A stretch of DNA of 64,000 bases from Salinimonas lutimaris (GCF_005222225.1 NZ_CP036536.1:1016001-1080000); one strand, 5' to 3'; counted from the stretch's first letter, positions 1 to 8,955 are shown. Notes: generated by a model not told the origin, from the sequence alone. Translations and numbers: made by a program.

Positions 1-1403
1 GGGTCAGTACTATTTATGCCAGTGCGATTACCCTGGGAAACATTTTTAACGATATTATTGATCTGGATAAACTTGACCGGGATAAGCTGGAACTTAGTCT
101 GAAAACCGTTTCTTTACGCGATTTCACCGAGGAATTGTCCAGTATTATCCGACTACTGGCTTCAGATAAGGGGCTGGAGCTGAAAACCAACATCATTGAC
201 CCGCTTCCGCAATTGGTGGAAGTGGACGGCACCCGTTTACGACAGATTTTGTGGAACCTGCTGTTTAACGCGGTCAAGTTTACCCAAAAAGGTGAGGTAC
301 GATTGTCCATATCAGCTACCCCGCCGGCCAATGAGACCAGTGTAGTAACCTTTGTGGTGGAGGATACCGGAGTCGGGATCCCTGATTCTGAAATAGAGAA
401 AATTTTTGCGATGTATTATCAGGTTGATCACCCTGATCATCAGTCTGCGACCGGTACTGGAATTGGTCTGGCAATTTGTAAGCAAATGGTCGATTTAATG
501 AGTGGCGATATCCGTGTGTCCAGTGAAGTTAACAATGGCACCCGCTTTGAAATCGAATTGCCGCTGCAGGTCACTGAGCGTCAGATGCAGGCTTCGAAGT
601 TACTGGTTACCGACTTAAATATTCTGCTGGTTGAGGATATTGAGCTTAACGTGATGGTTGCCAAGGCGCTGTTGGAAAAGCTTGGCCAGCATGTGGATGT
701 GGCTATGACCGGGCAAGAGGCGATAGACAAAATCAGACAAACACAGTATGACCTGATTTTACTTGATATCCAACTGCCTGATATGACCGGTTTTGATGTG
801 GCTAACGTGATTCGCGAAGAAGACCTTGTGATGCAGACGCCTATTGTTGCCCTTACCGCTAATGTCATTAAAAAGCGCGAAGAGTACCTGCAAAATGGAA
901 TGGACGATATCATCGCCAAGCCGATTAAGAAAAGCCGGGTTGTTCAGGTATTTAACGATCTGTTTGTTGAGCCAGCTGCCCCCGCTGAGCTCACCGCGCC
1001 TGTAAGCCAGCCAAGAAAGTCAAAGCAGGATAGCAGTAAATCACTGAACAATATTCTGGATATGGATCTGCTTCAGATGCTGGTTGATACCATTGGGGAG
1101 GATATGGTGCGGGCCAGTGTGAAAGTATTCCAGGATAAAATGCCCGAATATATGGAAATACTGCAGTTAAGTCTTAGTGCAGATGAAAAGTCGGAAGTAT
1201 GCTCGCAGGCACATAAAATAAAAGGCGCGGCAGGCTCAGTTGGTCTGTCCCGGGTCCAGCGCATTGCCAACCAGATTCAGCAAGGAGACCATCCTGCCTG
1301 GTGGCAAAATGTGCATGACTGGGTAGAAGAGCTGCAAATGGCGGTGGAGCATGACATGAAAGCACTTCATGAGTGGCTTAACGAGCAGATGATTGATGAT
1401 TAA
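1..1403 (+). CDS. arcB: Aerobic respiration control hybrid sensor kinase ArcB (5' end outside window)
   Basis: The reading frame is open from the left edge, so only the C-terminal ~466 residues are present. In order they show the end of the dimerisation/phosphoacceptor region, a HATPase domain (N box around DGTRLRQILWNLLFNAVKF, G box VEDTGVGIP, then TGTGIGLA), a receiver domain starting LLVEDIELNV with the phospho-Asp in LLDIQLPD (codon 765-767), and a C-terminal HPt domain with the phospho-His in AHKIKGAAGS (codon 1212-1214). This His-Asp-His order and the wording of the motifs match enterobacterial ArcB closely. ArcB is known to sense the redox state of the quinone pool and to phosphorylate ArcA. 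The N-terminal membrane, PAS and primary His parts lie upstream and cannot be checked here. Confidence 0.93.
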   Translation, partial: VSTIYASAITLGNIFNDIIDLDKLDRDKLELSLKTVSLRDFTEELSSIIRLLASDKGLELKTNIIDPLPQLVEVDGTRLRQILWNLLFNAVKFTQKGEVRLSISATPPANETSVVTFVVEDTGVGIPDSEIEKIFAMYYQVDHPDHQSATGTGIGLAICKQMVDLMSGDIRVSSEVNNGTRFEIELPLQVTERQMQASKLLVTDLNILLVEDIELNVMVAKALLEKLGQHVDVAMTGQEAIDKIRQTQYDLILLDIQLPDMTGFDVANVIREEDLVMQTPIVALTANVIKKREEYLQNGMDDIIAKPIKKSRVVQVFNDLFVEPAAPAELTAPVSQPRKSKQDSSKSLNNILDMDLLQMLVDTIGEDMVRASVKVFQDKMPEYMEILQLSLSADEKSEVCSQAHKIKGAAGSVGLSRVQRIANQIQQGDHPAWWQNVHDWVEELQMAVEHDMKALHEWLNEQMIDD

Positions 1404-1417
1404 CAGGTGTCGTCACA

Positions 1418-1957
1418 GTGGCTGACTCTTTTTTTTCAAATAATCAGATAGAAACAGCCTCTTTGCCGGCTATTCAAAATATTGCACTGGAGCCTGTTTC
1501 AGCGCGCTACCGGATGCTTAACCTGTGTGTATGTAGCAGCGTCACTGTAGCCATACTGCTTATGTTGGGGCTGCTTCTTTATCAACCCATTGTCAGGTTA
1601 CCTGAAGATGTCCGTGTGCTACTTCCGCTTTTGATGATTCTGACTGGGGGCGTAGGTGGCGCGCGCTTTGTTTATCATCTGATTGCAGATTCCAAGGTGC
1701 GCTTTGCGCTGCGAGAGAATGACCTGGTGTTGGAGCAGGGTTTATTTTTTAGCACATTACTATGCCAACCGATATTGCGAATCCAGCATGTTGAACTCTC
1801 GCGTGGTCTGTTACAGCGATGGGCGGGACTAGCGAGTTTGAAAGTTTACTCTGCCGGTGGCGCGGGACATACATTTGAAATCCCCGGGCTTGAACGAGAC
1901 GTTGCTCAGAAACTAAGACATTTTATTGTTCATCACAGTGCACTTGATGCGAAATAA
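1418..1957 (+). CDS. YdbS-like PH-domain (bPH2) membrane protein
   Basis: A 179-residue protein with two hydrophobic segments (about residues 35-55 and 65-85) followed by a bacterial PH-like domain (old DUF304) in which FALRENDLVLEQGLF and IQHVELSRGLLQRWAGLASLKVYSAGG are typical. The start is a GTG at 1418; no ATG is well placed nearby. It lies 14 bp after arcB and 6 bp before a longer protein of the same family, the arrangement known as ydbS-ydbT. The family's role is not settled; membrane-associated function is inferred from the helices. Family assignment is firm, function is not. Confidence 0.8.
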   Translation: MADSFFSNNQIETASLPAIQNIALEPVSARYRMLNLCVCSSVTVAILLMLGLLLYQPIVRLPEDVRVLLPLLMILTGGVGGARFVYHLIADSKVRFALRENDLVLEQGLFFSTLLCQPILRIQHVELSRGLLQRWAGLASLKVYSAGGAGHTFEIPGLERDVAQKLRHFIVHHSALDAK

Positions 1958-1963
1958 TTATTT

Positions 1964-3571
1964 ATGAAAGATTCGAGGCCGGCACGCTGGGCACGACTTG
2001 CACCATGGGCACTTATCTATTTCTTTGTACGACAACTCAAAGAGCTTGCCCAGGGGATGATTTATGCCATTCCCGCACTGGCTGTTAGCGTGTCTGTTTC
2101 TGATTTGTTTAATAATACCTGGCTGATGGCAGGTATAGCCCTGCTGATAATCAGCACATTGACTACCGCTTTTTTGCGTTTCTGGTTTTTCCGATACAGG
2201 GTTTATGAAGAGCAAATTGAAATTCAAAGCGGAGTCGTTGCAAAAACGCATATCAATCTGCCGTTCTGGCGAATTCAAAATATAAAAATAGAGCGGCCCT
2301 GGTATTACCGATTATCGACTTACGCTGTTCTTATTATAGATACCGCAGGTTCAGCCACGGAAGAAGCTACCATAGTTGCCATACCGCAGGCATCTGCGAT
2401 AGCGCTGCGTGATACGGTATCTGCTGTTAAAGCGCAGCATAGCGAAGTGTCTGATTCGCGTTCGACGGACAAAGACACCCATCGCAACATATACTCAAAC
2501 CAAGACCAAGACCAAGACCAAGACCAAAACACGCACGCCAACACTAGCCCAGAGCCCCACATTGCCAATACCGCAGACGTCTTAAATTCACGTACTCTGT
2601 CTGACCTCGTACTGCACGGCATGACAAACAACAGAATTTGGATTTTGTTGGGTGTACTAACGCCATTTTTAGATGACCTTAGCCAGTGGGGAGTCAACTG
2701 GTTGTCACAACATGGCATAGAGCCTGAACAGCTGATACAGAATATGTCGTTGCCCTGGTGGCAATGGGCGGCACTGGTACTTACCGGCGCAAGTTTTATT
2801 ATTGCCCTTCTGATGCTGTTTTCTGTGTGCGGAGCCATACTTACCTATTACGGCTTTACGCTAACCCGTGAAGGAGGGCGGTATATCCGGCGCAGTGGCT
2901 TACTTTCTCAACAGGAAGTGAGCATTCAACGAAGCCGTGTGCAGCGCATAACCATCAGGCAAAGTGCTCTGGATGTTTTGGTAAAAAGAGCGAATGTGAG
3001 TTTTGAGCAAAACAGAAATGGTCAGCGGGATAATAACGAAGGTAGTGCAGCCAGACTCCTGATCCCATCTGTTACATTAGAACAAGCTGCCAGTCTGACG
3101 ACGGATGTCTTAAGCCATGCTCACTCTCTTTATGCATCTTTTTGGAAAATCCATACCGCATTTTTGTTTCACCACTTGCTGATCAGGTTATTTCCGTTAG
3201 CAATTGTTGTGGGTGTCTTGCTAAACGTCAAGCTGCAAAGCTTTCCTACGGCAAGTTTTGTCGTCGGTATTGCCCTGTGTGCCATTCTTATACTGATGCG
3301 CTTTTTGCGATGGGGATATGCGCTTGACCAAGAGTACCTTTACATTCGCAAGGGGTTAATAGGAAAAACCTACCACACTATTCCTTTGTTTAAATTACAG
3401 CAGGTGGCAATGCAGCAAAGCGTCATGATGCGCCGAAAAGGACTGGTTCACTTAAAAATCATTCTTGCCAGTGGTGCCGCCCATATTCCATTTATGGAAC
3501 ATCGCCATGCGCAGTACATCATGGACTATGCGCTTTTCAAGTGTGAATCTGATGCTCGGTCATGGATGTGA
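1964..3571 (+). CDS. YdbT-like protein with repeated bPH2 domains
   Basis: A 535-residue membrane protein that continues the ydbS-like gene after 6 bp. It has several hydrophobic stretches (about residues 40-75, 255-300 and 400-445) alternating with PH-like units; WFFRYRVYEEQIEIQSGVV, YYGFTLTREGGRYIRRSGLL and GYALDQEYLYIRKGLIGKTYHTIP mark three copies of the DUF304 pattern. The loop after the first unit (about residues 160-205) is polar and low-complexity and contains four tandem Gln-Asp pairs encoded by a 6-bp direct repeat. The 3' end overlaps the convergent hydrolase gene by 12 bp. The stretch VVGVLLNV at 3209-3224 happens to contain the dispersed repeat core. Function unknown beyond the family. 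Confidence 0.8.
   Translation: MKDSRPARWARLAPWALIYFFVRQLKELAQGMIYAIPALAVSVSVSDLFNNTWLMAGIALLIISTLTTAFLRFWFFRYRVYEEQIEIQSGVVAKTHINLPFWRIQNIKIERPWYYRLSTYAVLIIDTAGSATEEATIVAIPQASAIALRDTVSAVKAQHSEVSDSRSTDKDTHRNIYSNQDQDQDQDQNTHANTSPEPHIANTADVLNSRTLSDLVLHGMTNNRIWILLGVLTPFLDDLSQWGVNWLSQHGIEPEQLIQNMSLPWWQWAALVLTGASFIIALLMLFSVCGAILTYYGFTLTREGGRYIRRSGLLSQQEVSIQRSRVQRITIRQSALDVLVKRANVSFEQNRNGQRDNNEGSAARLLIPSVTLEQAASLTTDVLSHAHSLYASFWKIHTAFLFHHLLIRLFPLAIVVGVLLNVKLQSFPTASFVVGIALCAILILMRFLRWGYALDQEYLYIRKGLIGKTYHTIPLFKLQQVAMQQSVMMRRKGLVHLKIILASGAAHIPFMEHRHAQYIMDYALFKCESDARSWM
2502..2525 (+). repeat. Hexanucleotide direct repeat (CAAGAC x4) inside ydbT-like gene
   Basis: Four perfect tandem copies of CAAGAC with partial units at both ends encode a (Gln-Asp) run in a linker. 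Because the unit is 6 bp, copy-number change would lengthen or shorten the linker without shifting the frame. Confidence 0.9.
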
Positions 3572-4531
3572 TCGGATCTTCTTTTGGGTGGTCTGGCCGC
3601 TGAGTTTAGGTTTACCGCGTGCTTTAGCCCGTTTTTTCTCTACACGCTTTTTTTCTGCTTTTTTAACATGTTTGGCAATCCAGTGAGTCATCTTTTCCAT
3701 CAGTACCGGCGGAAAATTATGCCCCATGCCTTCTATTACCTTTAACTTGGATTTACGTATTTGTTTGGCGGTGTCCATGCCCGCAGATACAGGAATAACA
3801 GGGTCGTGGCTACCATGAATAACCAGGGTGGGGGCTTTGATTTTTTTTAACATCCTATGCCGGTCGCCACTGACAGTGATGGCCACTAACTGACGTTTAA
3901 AGCCGGCCGGATTATAAGCCCGGTCAATGGTGTTAATTGCCTGCTCATATAGCAATTGTTCCTCAATGGGATAAGCCGGGCCACCAATCAGACGATTGAG
4001 CTTAACATTGTAACGGATTGCAGCTTCGCGATTGTCCCTACCGGGTCTTCGGGCAAGGCTAAGAAGCACCTTCAGGCTATCTTTATTATGAGAAACCAAG
4101 CCTGTACTCGACATAATAGATGTCAGGCTCAGTATTTTCTTTTTTTTCTTCGCTGCAATAATCTGTGCAATCATGCCTCCCATCGATGCGCCAACCAAAT
4201 GGGCTTTTTTTATTTTCAAAAAAGCCATTAGTGCTAATACATCGTCTGCCATATCTTCAAGTTTGTAAGGAACTGATGAACGGATAGAAAGCTTTTTGCT
4301 CAGCCACGCTTTTAACAGGCTCGGGTTGCCTAAATCATCAAGCTGGGAAGACAGCCCGGTATCGCGATTGTCAAACCGGATGACTCGAAAATCTTTTTTT
4401 ACTAAACCATAGTACAGCGCATCCGGCCATACGGTAAGTTGAGCACCCAGGCCCATAATTAAAATAATAGCAGGCGATGATGGATTACCCTCATCCTGAT
4501 AATGCAGCGTTATTCCTGCATCGGTAGTCAT
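3560..4531 (-). CDS. Alpha/beta hydrolase
   Basis: An alpha/beta-hydrolase fold protein of 323 residues from the ATG at 4531 (a TTG at 4594 would add 21 residues; neither has a clear Shine-Dalgarno). The catalytic triad is visible: nucleophile Ser in VGASMGGMIA, acid in HGSHDPVIPV, and His in GMGHNFPP. The strand leading to the oxyanion region reads ILIMGLGAQLTVWP. The last ~25 residues are rich in Lys and Arg, an unusual tail. It resembles the esterase/haloperoxidase-like group annotated broadly as alpha/beta hydrolases; substrate cannot be told. It converges on the ydbT-like gene with a 12-bp overlap of the coding ends, so no terminator separates them. Confidence 0.8.
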   Translation of the reverse strand: MTTDAGITLHYQDEGNPSSPAIILIMGLGAQLTVWPDALYYGLVKKDFRVIRFDNRDTGLSSQLDDLGNPSLLKAWLSKKLSIRSSVPYKLEDMADDVLALMAFLKIKKAHLVGASMGGMIAQIIAAKKKKKILSLTSIMSSTGLVSHNKDSLKVLLSLARRPGRDNREAAIRYNVKLNRLIGGPAYPIEEQLLYEQAINTIDRAYNPAGFKRQLVAITVSGDRHRMLKKIKAPTLVIHGSHDPVIPVSAGMDTAKQIRKSKLKVIEGMGHNFPPVLMEKMTHWIAKHVKKAEKKRVEKKRAKARGKPKLSGQTTQKKIRSHP

Positions 4532-4640
4532 TGCTTTTGTCTGCACCGCTATTCGACCTGATATGCCCGCTTGTTTCACTAAACGGTATGACAAAAGCGT
4601 GAAACTTTAATGAAGGGTAATCATCTTGCCTTTAATATTT

Positions 4641-4658
4641 AATAATCAGACACCCACG
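4641..4658 (-). repeat. Degenerate copy of the dispersed TGGGTGTCT repeat
   Basis: On the minus strand this reads CGTGGGTGTCTGATTATT, a variant of the window's dispersed core. It sits in the intergenic region 120 bp upstream of the Y1 transposase start. Confidence 0.6.
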
Positions 4659-4777
4659 CTATTTTGAGTTGAAGCGATGGTGCTGCAAAATTGCAGCAAA
4701 ACCCGCCTGTAGGCCAGTTTGATAACATTAAAAAGTTGCCTACCCTGACAGTTATCTTTTGTTATCAGGTGTTTGTT

Positions 4778-5767
4778 ATGCCAGCCGCCCGCCATGCTTT
4801 TATCAATTTAACCCAGACGCCGTATTACCACTGCATGTCACGCTGTGTTCGGCGTGCGCATTTATGCGGAAAAGATACAGCCGTTGGGAAAGTCTATGAA
4901 CATCGACGCGGCTGGGTTGAAAGGCGACTGTTACTTTTATCTGAGGTTTTTTCAATCCGGGTGATGACCTATGCCATTATGAGTAACCATTTTCATCTTG
5001 CAGTAAAAATAGAAGCGCATAGACCATCGGCGTGGGGAATTGACGAAGTGATTTCACGTTGGCATCGCTTGTTTAAAGGTACGTTATTAACCAGACGATA
5101 CTGTAATCATCAACAGCGGGAGCAAATGAGCCAGGCCCAGAAGCAAACTGTTGAACACATTGCCGCTGTATGGCGGGCTCGTCTGGCAGATATAAGCTGG
5201 TTTATGCGGTCTCTCAATGAATATATTGCGCGCAAGGCAAACAAAGAGGATAAATGCACGGGGCGCTTCTGGGAAGGACGATTTAAATGCCAGCCTTTAC
5301 TAAGTGACGCTGCGCTTATTGCCTGTATGGCCTATATTGACTTAAACCCGCTAAGGGCAAAAATGGTTCGCTACGCCAAACAGGCTAAATATACGGGTTT
5401 TTCACGACGTGCCGGCTGTTTCAAGCTTTGCAGAGCAACCACATTGCTCATGCCATTTTTTGAACGGGGTCGTGATAGGGCAAACACCATTCCCTGTCGA
5501 TTCTCTGATTACCAACAGCTCATCAGTTTATTAGAAGCAAATACACTGGCGAGTGCATCTGTTGCCAAATTATCCGTGCCAGAGACAGTTAGTCATCTTG
5601 GTATAAAGCCACAGTGCTGGCAGCTTTTAACTTCACGTTTTGAAGAGTTGTTTAACGGCGCGGTAGGTGCAGAAGCTGAACTGGAAGGTTTTTGTAAGGC
5701 GCAGCGCAAACAAAAGGTAAGGTCGCGCAGCATAGCCAGGCAAATATTTAACCCGGCTACAGCCTGA
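4778..5767 (+). CDS. REP-associated-type tyrosine (Y1/HUH) transposase
   Basis: A Y1-type transposase of 329 residues from the ATG at 4778, which follows a CAGGTG-like ribosome site; an upstream TTG at 4691 would add 29 residues with no family support. Seen motifs are YYHCMSRCVRR near the N-terminus, the HUH metal-binding motif in SNHFHLAVKI, a candidate catalytic Tyr in NEYIARKAN, then GRFWEGRFKCQPLL and AYIDLNPLRAKM, all characteristic of the REP-associated tyrosine transposase (RAYT/TnpA-REP) group. Such enzymes are usually single-copy, lack inverted repeats, and are linked to dispersed palindromic repeats. The enzyme looks intact. No long terminal repeats are visible. A degenerate copy of the window's dispersed repeat lies just upstream. 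Confidence 0.87.
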   Translation: MPAARHAFINLTQTPYYHCMSRCVRRAHLCGKDTAVGKVYEHRRGWVERRLLLLSEVFSIRVMTYAIMSNHFHLAVKIEAHRPSAWGIDEVISRWHRLFKGTLLTRRYCNHQQREQMSQAQKQTVEHIAAVWRARLADISWFMRSLNEYIARKANKEDKCTGRFWEGRFKCQPLLSDAALIACMAYIDLNPLRAKMVRYAKQAKYTGFSRRAGCFKLCRATTLLMPFFERGRDRANTIPCRFSDYQQLISLLEANTLASASVAKLSVPETVSHLGIKPQCWQLLTSRFEELFNGAVGAEAELEGFCKAQRKQKVRSRSIARQIFNPATA

Positions 5768-5779
5768 TTAGCACGTATT

Positions 5780-6781
5780 TCAGCGCTTTTTCATCCGACG
5801 GCTTTGAGCTTCACGCTTTTCATTGCGCTTTTCTTTTCTGTCGCGCTTATCTGGTGTTAACGAACCATCTTTAAATTTTTGTTTTCGCTTCGCTTTATCA
5901 GCTGCCTTTTTAGCGGCAGCCTCGGCCATTTCCTGCTTCTCATTGCTCACCATTTCCGGCGTTTCCAGCGAGATTCTCCCTAGTTTCCCAGACTGTAATT
6001 CTTTTAATAGTATTTCACATATTTTATGCAGGTTTACCCGGCCGCCTGCCATAATCGCACCACGCTTTTTGGCCGCAAGCTCCAGAAACTCCAGCTCGGT
6101 ATCTGGTACTTCCTCGTCCAGCTTAAACCGCTCTTTTAATACTTCAGGGTACGCTTTAATCAGATAGTCGGCAGCAAAAAAGCCAACATCATCATACTCC
6201 ATCGCGGTATTTTTTACCGCCCCTGAGGATGCCAGACGATAAATCGAATGCGGGTTTTCGACCTTGGGCCACAGTACGCCGGGGGTATCGTATAACACCA
6301 CACCGCTACCCAGGTTAATACGCTGCTGCCCTTTGGTTACAGCCGGCTCATTACCGGTTTTGGCAATAATGCGGTCTGCCAGAATGTTAATCAGTGTTGA
6401 TTTGCCAACATTGGGAATGCCGGTGATCATGGCATTGATGGATTTAACCTGGGTGTCTTTGTATCCGCAAATCGAGCGAATCAGATCGACGAGTTGCTTG
6501 CTGTTGCCTGGGTTGTCACTTGACGTAGTCAGGGTTTTCACTCCACGCTCGGATTCCAGATACTCCTGCCAGCGGGCTGTTATGTCAGGATCAGCCAAAT
6601 CATATTTATTAAGAATTTTGATGCAGGGCTTATCGCCGCGAATTTTTGCTATTTCAGGATTTTCACTGGAGTAGGGGATACGGGCATCCAATACTTCAAT
6701 AAGAATATCGACCTGACTTAAAGATTCTTTTATTTCTTTAAGTGCCTTGTGCATATGGCCTGGAAACCAGTGTAATGCCAC
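5780..6781 (-). CDS. YlqF/RbgA-type ribosome biogenesis GTPase
   Basis: A circularly permuted GTPase of 333 residues. The order of nucleotide motifs is G4 (NKYD, 58-61), then G1 (GIPNVGKST, 121-129), then G3 (DTPG, 165-168), which is diagnostic of the YlqF/YawG group. The N-terminus MALHWFPGHMHKAL is the classical start of YlqF proteins. Known members act in late assembly of the large ribosomal subunit. The last ~45 residues are strongly basic (Lys/Arg runs), consistent with rRNA contact. It ends 13 bp from the convergent transposase and shares the direction of the RNA methyltransferase gene upstream, 27 bp away, so the two may be co-transcribed. Confidence 0.9.
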   Translation of the reverse strand: MALHWFPGHMHKALKEIKESLSQVDILIEVLDARIPYSSENPEIAKIRGDKPCIKILNKYDLADPDITARWQEYLESERGVKTLTTSSDNPGNSKQLVDLIRSICGYKDTQVKSINAMITGIPNVGKSTLINILADRIIAKTGNEPAVTKGQQRINLGSGVVLYDTPGVLWPKVENPHSIYRLASSGAVKNTAMEYDDVGFFAADYLIKAYPEVLKERFKLDEEVPDTELEFLELAAKKRGAIMAGGRVNLHKICEILLKELQSGKLGRISLETPEMVSNEKQEMAEAAAKKAADKAKRKQKFKDGSLTPDKRDRKEKRNEKREAQSRRMKKR

Positions 6782-6808
6782 GCTAATGTTCCTTAATACT
6801 AAATGAGT

Positions 6809-7546
6809 TTAACTGACAGAAAGCTGGTAGACACAGATGTTCACCGCACTGGCCAGATTTAAAGAGTCAATCTTACCACTACCGTTGATAGTAAATGGAT
6901 CAGCTTGCATAGTTTCAAGCGCCCTGGTGGGAACGCCTCGTGCCTCATTACCAAACAGATAGCAATCATAATTTGAAAATGCAGGCTGACTGATAGATGC
7001 TCCATTCATATCCAGATAAGCAAACCGGGAAAATCTCTGCGCCAGGGTATCTAAAGGGACATCCGTTTCAACATCAACATGAAAGATGGCTCCCATACTG
7101 GCCCTGACTACCTTTGAATTATACGGGTCAACACTGTTAGGGCTTAGTAACAGTTTGAACGCGCCAAACCACGCCAGAGAGCGCAAAATAGTGCCCAGAT
7201 TTCCTGGGTCTTGCACCTCATGCAAATAAATATAGTTTGTCGTTTGGGCAAAGGCTTGCGAGATGGGTAAATTAATAGGTACGCAGGCAACAATGCCCTG
7301 TGGCGACGTGGTGTCACTGAGCTGGCTCATCTGCCGGCTATTGATTTGTTTTACTGAAAAAGCAAATGGCAGCGATGCTACCCATTGCGTATGTTCATCG
7401 GTGACAAACAGAGTTATGCCCCGGGCCGATTGTTCGTCAATGACCTTACAAAGCTCAAGCACCAGGTGCTCACCTTCAACGAGGTAATACCCTGATTGTG
7501 TACGGTATTTCTTTTGATGCAGCTTTTTTACATCATCAAACTTCAT
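6809..7546 (-). CDS. TrmH/SpoU-family RNA 2'-O-methyltransferase
   Basis: A SPOUT methyltransferase of 245 residues with an N-terminal substrate-binding part (VEGEHLVLEL) and the three SpoU motifs: motif 1 QDPGNLGTILR (112-122), motif 2 LFGNEARGVP (197-206), and motif 3 KIDSLNLASAVNICVYQ (225-241). These build the trefoil knot that holds S-adenosylmethionine. The family methylates ribose 2'-OH groups in tRNA or rRNA. The layout is closest to the TrmH/YsgA-like branch, but the RNA target cannot be assigned from sequence alone. It precedes the YlqF-type GTPase in the same direction, which fits a shared role in RNA or ribosome maturation. Confidence 0.85.
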   Translation of the reverse strand: MKFDDVKKLHQKKYRTQSGYYLVEGEHLVLELCKVIDEQSARGITLFVTDEHTQWVASLPFAFSVKQINSRQMSQLSDTTSPQGIVACVPINLPISQAFAQTTNYIYLHEVQDPGNLGTILRSLAWFGAFKLLLSPNSVDPYNSKVVRASMGAIFHVDVETDVPLDTLAQRFSRFAYLDMNGASISQPAFSNYDCYLFGNEARGVPTRALETMQADPFTINGSGKIDSLNLASAVNICVYQLSVS

Positions 7547-7676
7547 GAATAGGCCTTTAAAAATCAGCGATGCGGTATGGTGAAAGTCGCGCTGATCTTA
7601 CCTATTTACAAACACCGGAACAAACTTTTTGACAGGTGAAGGAAGGCAGGAGAACCAATGAACCTGCCTGAACAAG

Positions 7677-8855
7677 CTATTTATCGATGAAAGGCACTCG
7701 AATGTAGCCCTCCATTAATACTCTGGCGCTACGACTCATAATCGCTTTATCGACCTGCCAGCCTGTCGCTGCCAGAGAGGCTTTAGCACCGACTGTGAGG
7801 GTTCCGGAGGGATGCCCGAAAGTGACGGTTTCTCTGGGAACAGCACCTGCTGCTTCATATAGTAAGGTCCCTTCAATCGCCGCGGCAGTGCCGATGGCAA
7901 CCGCAGCCGTTCCCATCATGGCGTGATGAAGTTTACCCATGGATAAAGCACGAACAAGTAAATCAATATCGTGCTGCTCAATCTGCTTTTTACTGGATGA
8001 GACGTATGCCGCAGCGGGCGCCACAAAAGCAATTTTAGGAGTGTGCTGACGTCCCGCTGCTTCGCCAATATCCGATATCAGGCCCATTTTAAGCGCGGCA
8101 TGAGCCCGGATAGTTTCAAATGTTGCCAGTGCATCTGGATTCGTGTTTATCGCGTCCTGAAGTTCTGTTCCTGTATATCCGATATCTCTTGCGCGTAAGA
8201 AAACAGTTGGAATACCGGCCGTGATCATCGTGACGTCAAAAGAGCCTATATCCGGAACCGTAAGTGTATCTTTTGGGTTGCCGGTAGGAAATAGCGCCTG
8301 TGTGCTGTCTGCTGGATCCATAAACTCAATTTTTATTTCAGCCGCTGGAAAGGTCACACCATCAAGCTCAAAGTCACCGGTTTCCTGAACCTTATGATGG
8401 ATAATGGGAACATGCGCCACAATGGCTTTTTGTATATTTGTCTGCCAGATATTAATCGTGGCTGTGCCGTTTTCTGGAATCTTCTGTCTATTGACCAGTC
8501 CACTTTCAATGGCGAATGCGCCTACTGCTGCGGTCAGATTTCCACAGTTTCCGCTCCAGTCTATAAAGGGTTTATCAATACTGACCTGGCCAAACAGATA
8601 ATCGACATCATAATCTTTTCTGTTACTGGTCGACACGACCACAATTTTGCTGGTGCTCGATGTGGCGCCGCCCATGCCATCGGTGTGTTTTTCGTAAGGG
8701 TCTGGGCTGCCAATAACCCGAAGAAAGAAAGCATCACGTTGCGGGCCCGGTTGCTGCACGGCTTCGGGTAAATCCTGCAACCGAAAAAAGACCCCTTTAC
8801 TGGTGCCGCCCCGCATATAGGTGGCAGCGATGCGAAGTTGTGGAGGGTGTTGCAT
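7677..8855 (-). CDS. prpF: PrpF, AcnD-associated isomerase of the 2-methylcitrate pathway
   Basis: A 392-residue protein of the PrpF family, known as a cis-trans isomerase of 2-methylaconitate needed with AcnD. Family hallmarks seen are MRGGTSKGVFF at the N-terminus, GGATSSTSKIVVV, and GNCGNLTAAVGAFA carrying the conserved Cys. I place the start at the ATG at 8855, preceded by an AGGAC ribosome site. The frame stays open to an ATG at 8906, but those extra 17 residues (beginning MGVFLSS) come from the dispersed repeat and are not part of the family. It is the last gene of the leftward prp operon, 136 bp after acnD, an unusually wide gap filled by repeat copies. Confidence 0.92.
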   Translation of the reverse strand: MQHPPQLRIAATYMRGGTSKGVFFRLQDLPEAVQQPGPQRDAFFLRVIGSPDPYEKHTDGMGGATSSTSKIVVVSTSNRKDYDVDYLFGQVSIDKPFIDWSGNCGNLTAAVGAFAIESGLVNRQKIPENGTATINIWQTNIQKAIVAHVPIIHHKVQETGDFELDGVTFPAAEIKIEFMDPADSTQALFPTGNPKDTLTVPDIGSFDVTMITAGIPTVFLRARDIGYTGTELQDAINTNPDALATFETIRAHAALKMGLISDIGEAAGRQHTPKIAFVAPAAAYVSSSKKQIEQHDIDLLVRALSMGKLHHAMMGTAAVAIGTAAAIEGTLLYEAAGAVPRETVTFGHPSGTLTVGAKASLAATGWQVDKAIMSRSARVLMEGYIRVPFIDK

Positions 8856-8896
8856 AATTATGTCCTGGTACGACAGTTCCCTGATGCTGCTTAAGA

Positions 8897-8935
8897 AGAC
8901 ACCCATTCATTTATTCAATAAATGAGTGGGTGTCT
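8897..8935. repeat. 17-bp-stem hairpin made of inverted dispersed-repeat copies
   Basis: The arms 8897-8913 and 8919-8935 are complementary over 17 bp with one G:T-type mismatch and a 5-nt loop. Each outer arm is the AGACACCCA / TGGGTGTCT core of the dispersed repeat. It lies in the 136-bp gap between acnD and prpF, so the transcript of the operon would carry this stem. There is no T-run of the kind a terminator needs. Confidence 0.85.
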
Positions 8936-8955
8936 GGTTATATCAATCAGACAGG

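Noticed and set aside
3209..3224. GTGGGTGTCTTGCTAA in the ydbT-like gene as a true repeat insertion
   Set aside because: It encodes a hydrophobic VVGVLLN stretch of a membrane helix, where such codons are expected; it may be chance.
4691..5767. Complete insertion sequence with terminal repeats
   Set aside because: I see no inverted repeats or target duplications around the Y1 transposase gene; REP-type transposases usually lack them.
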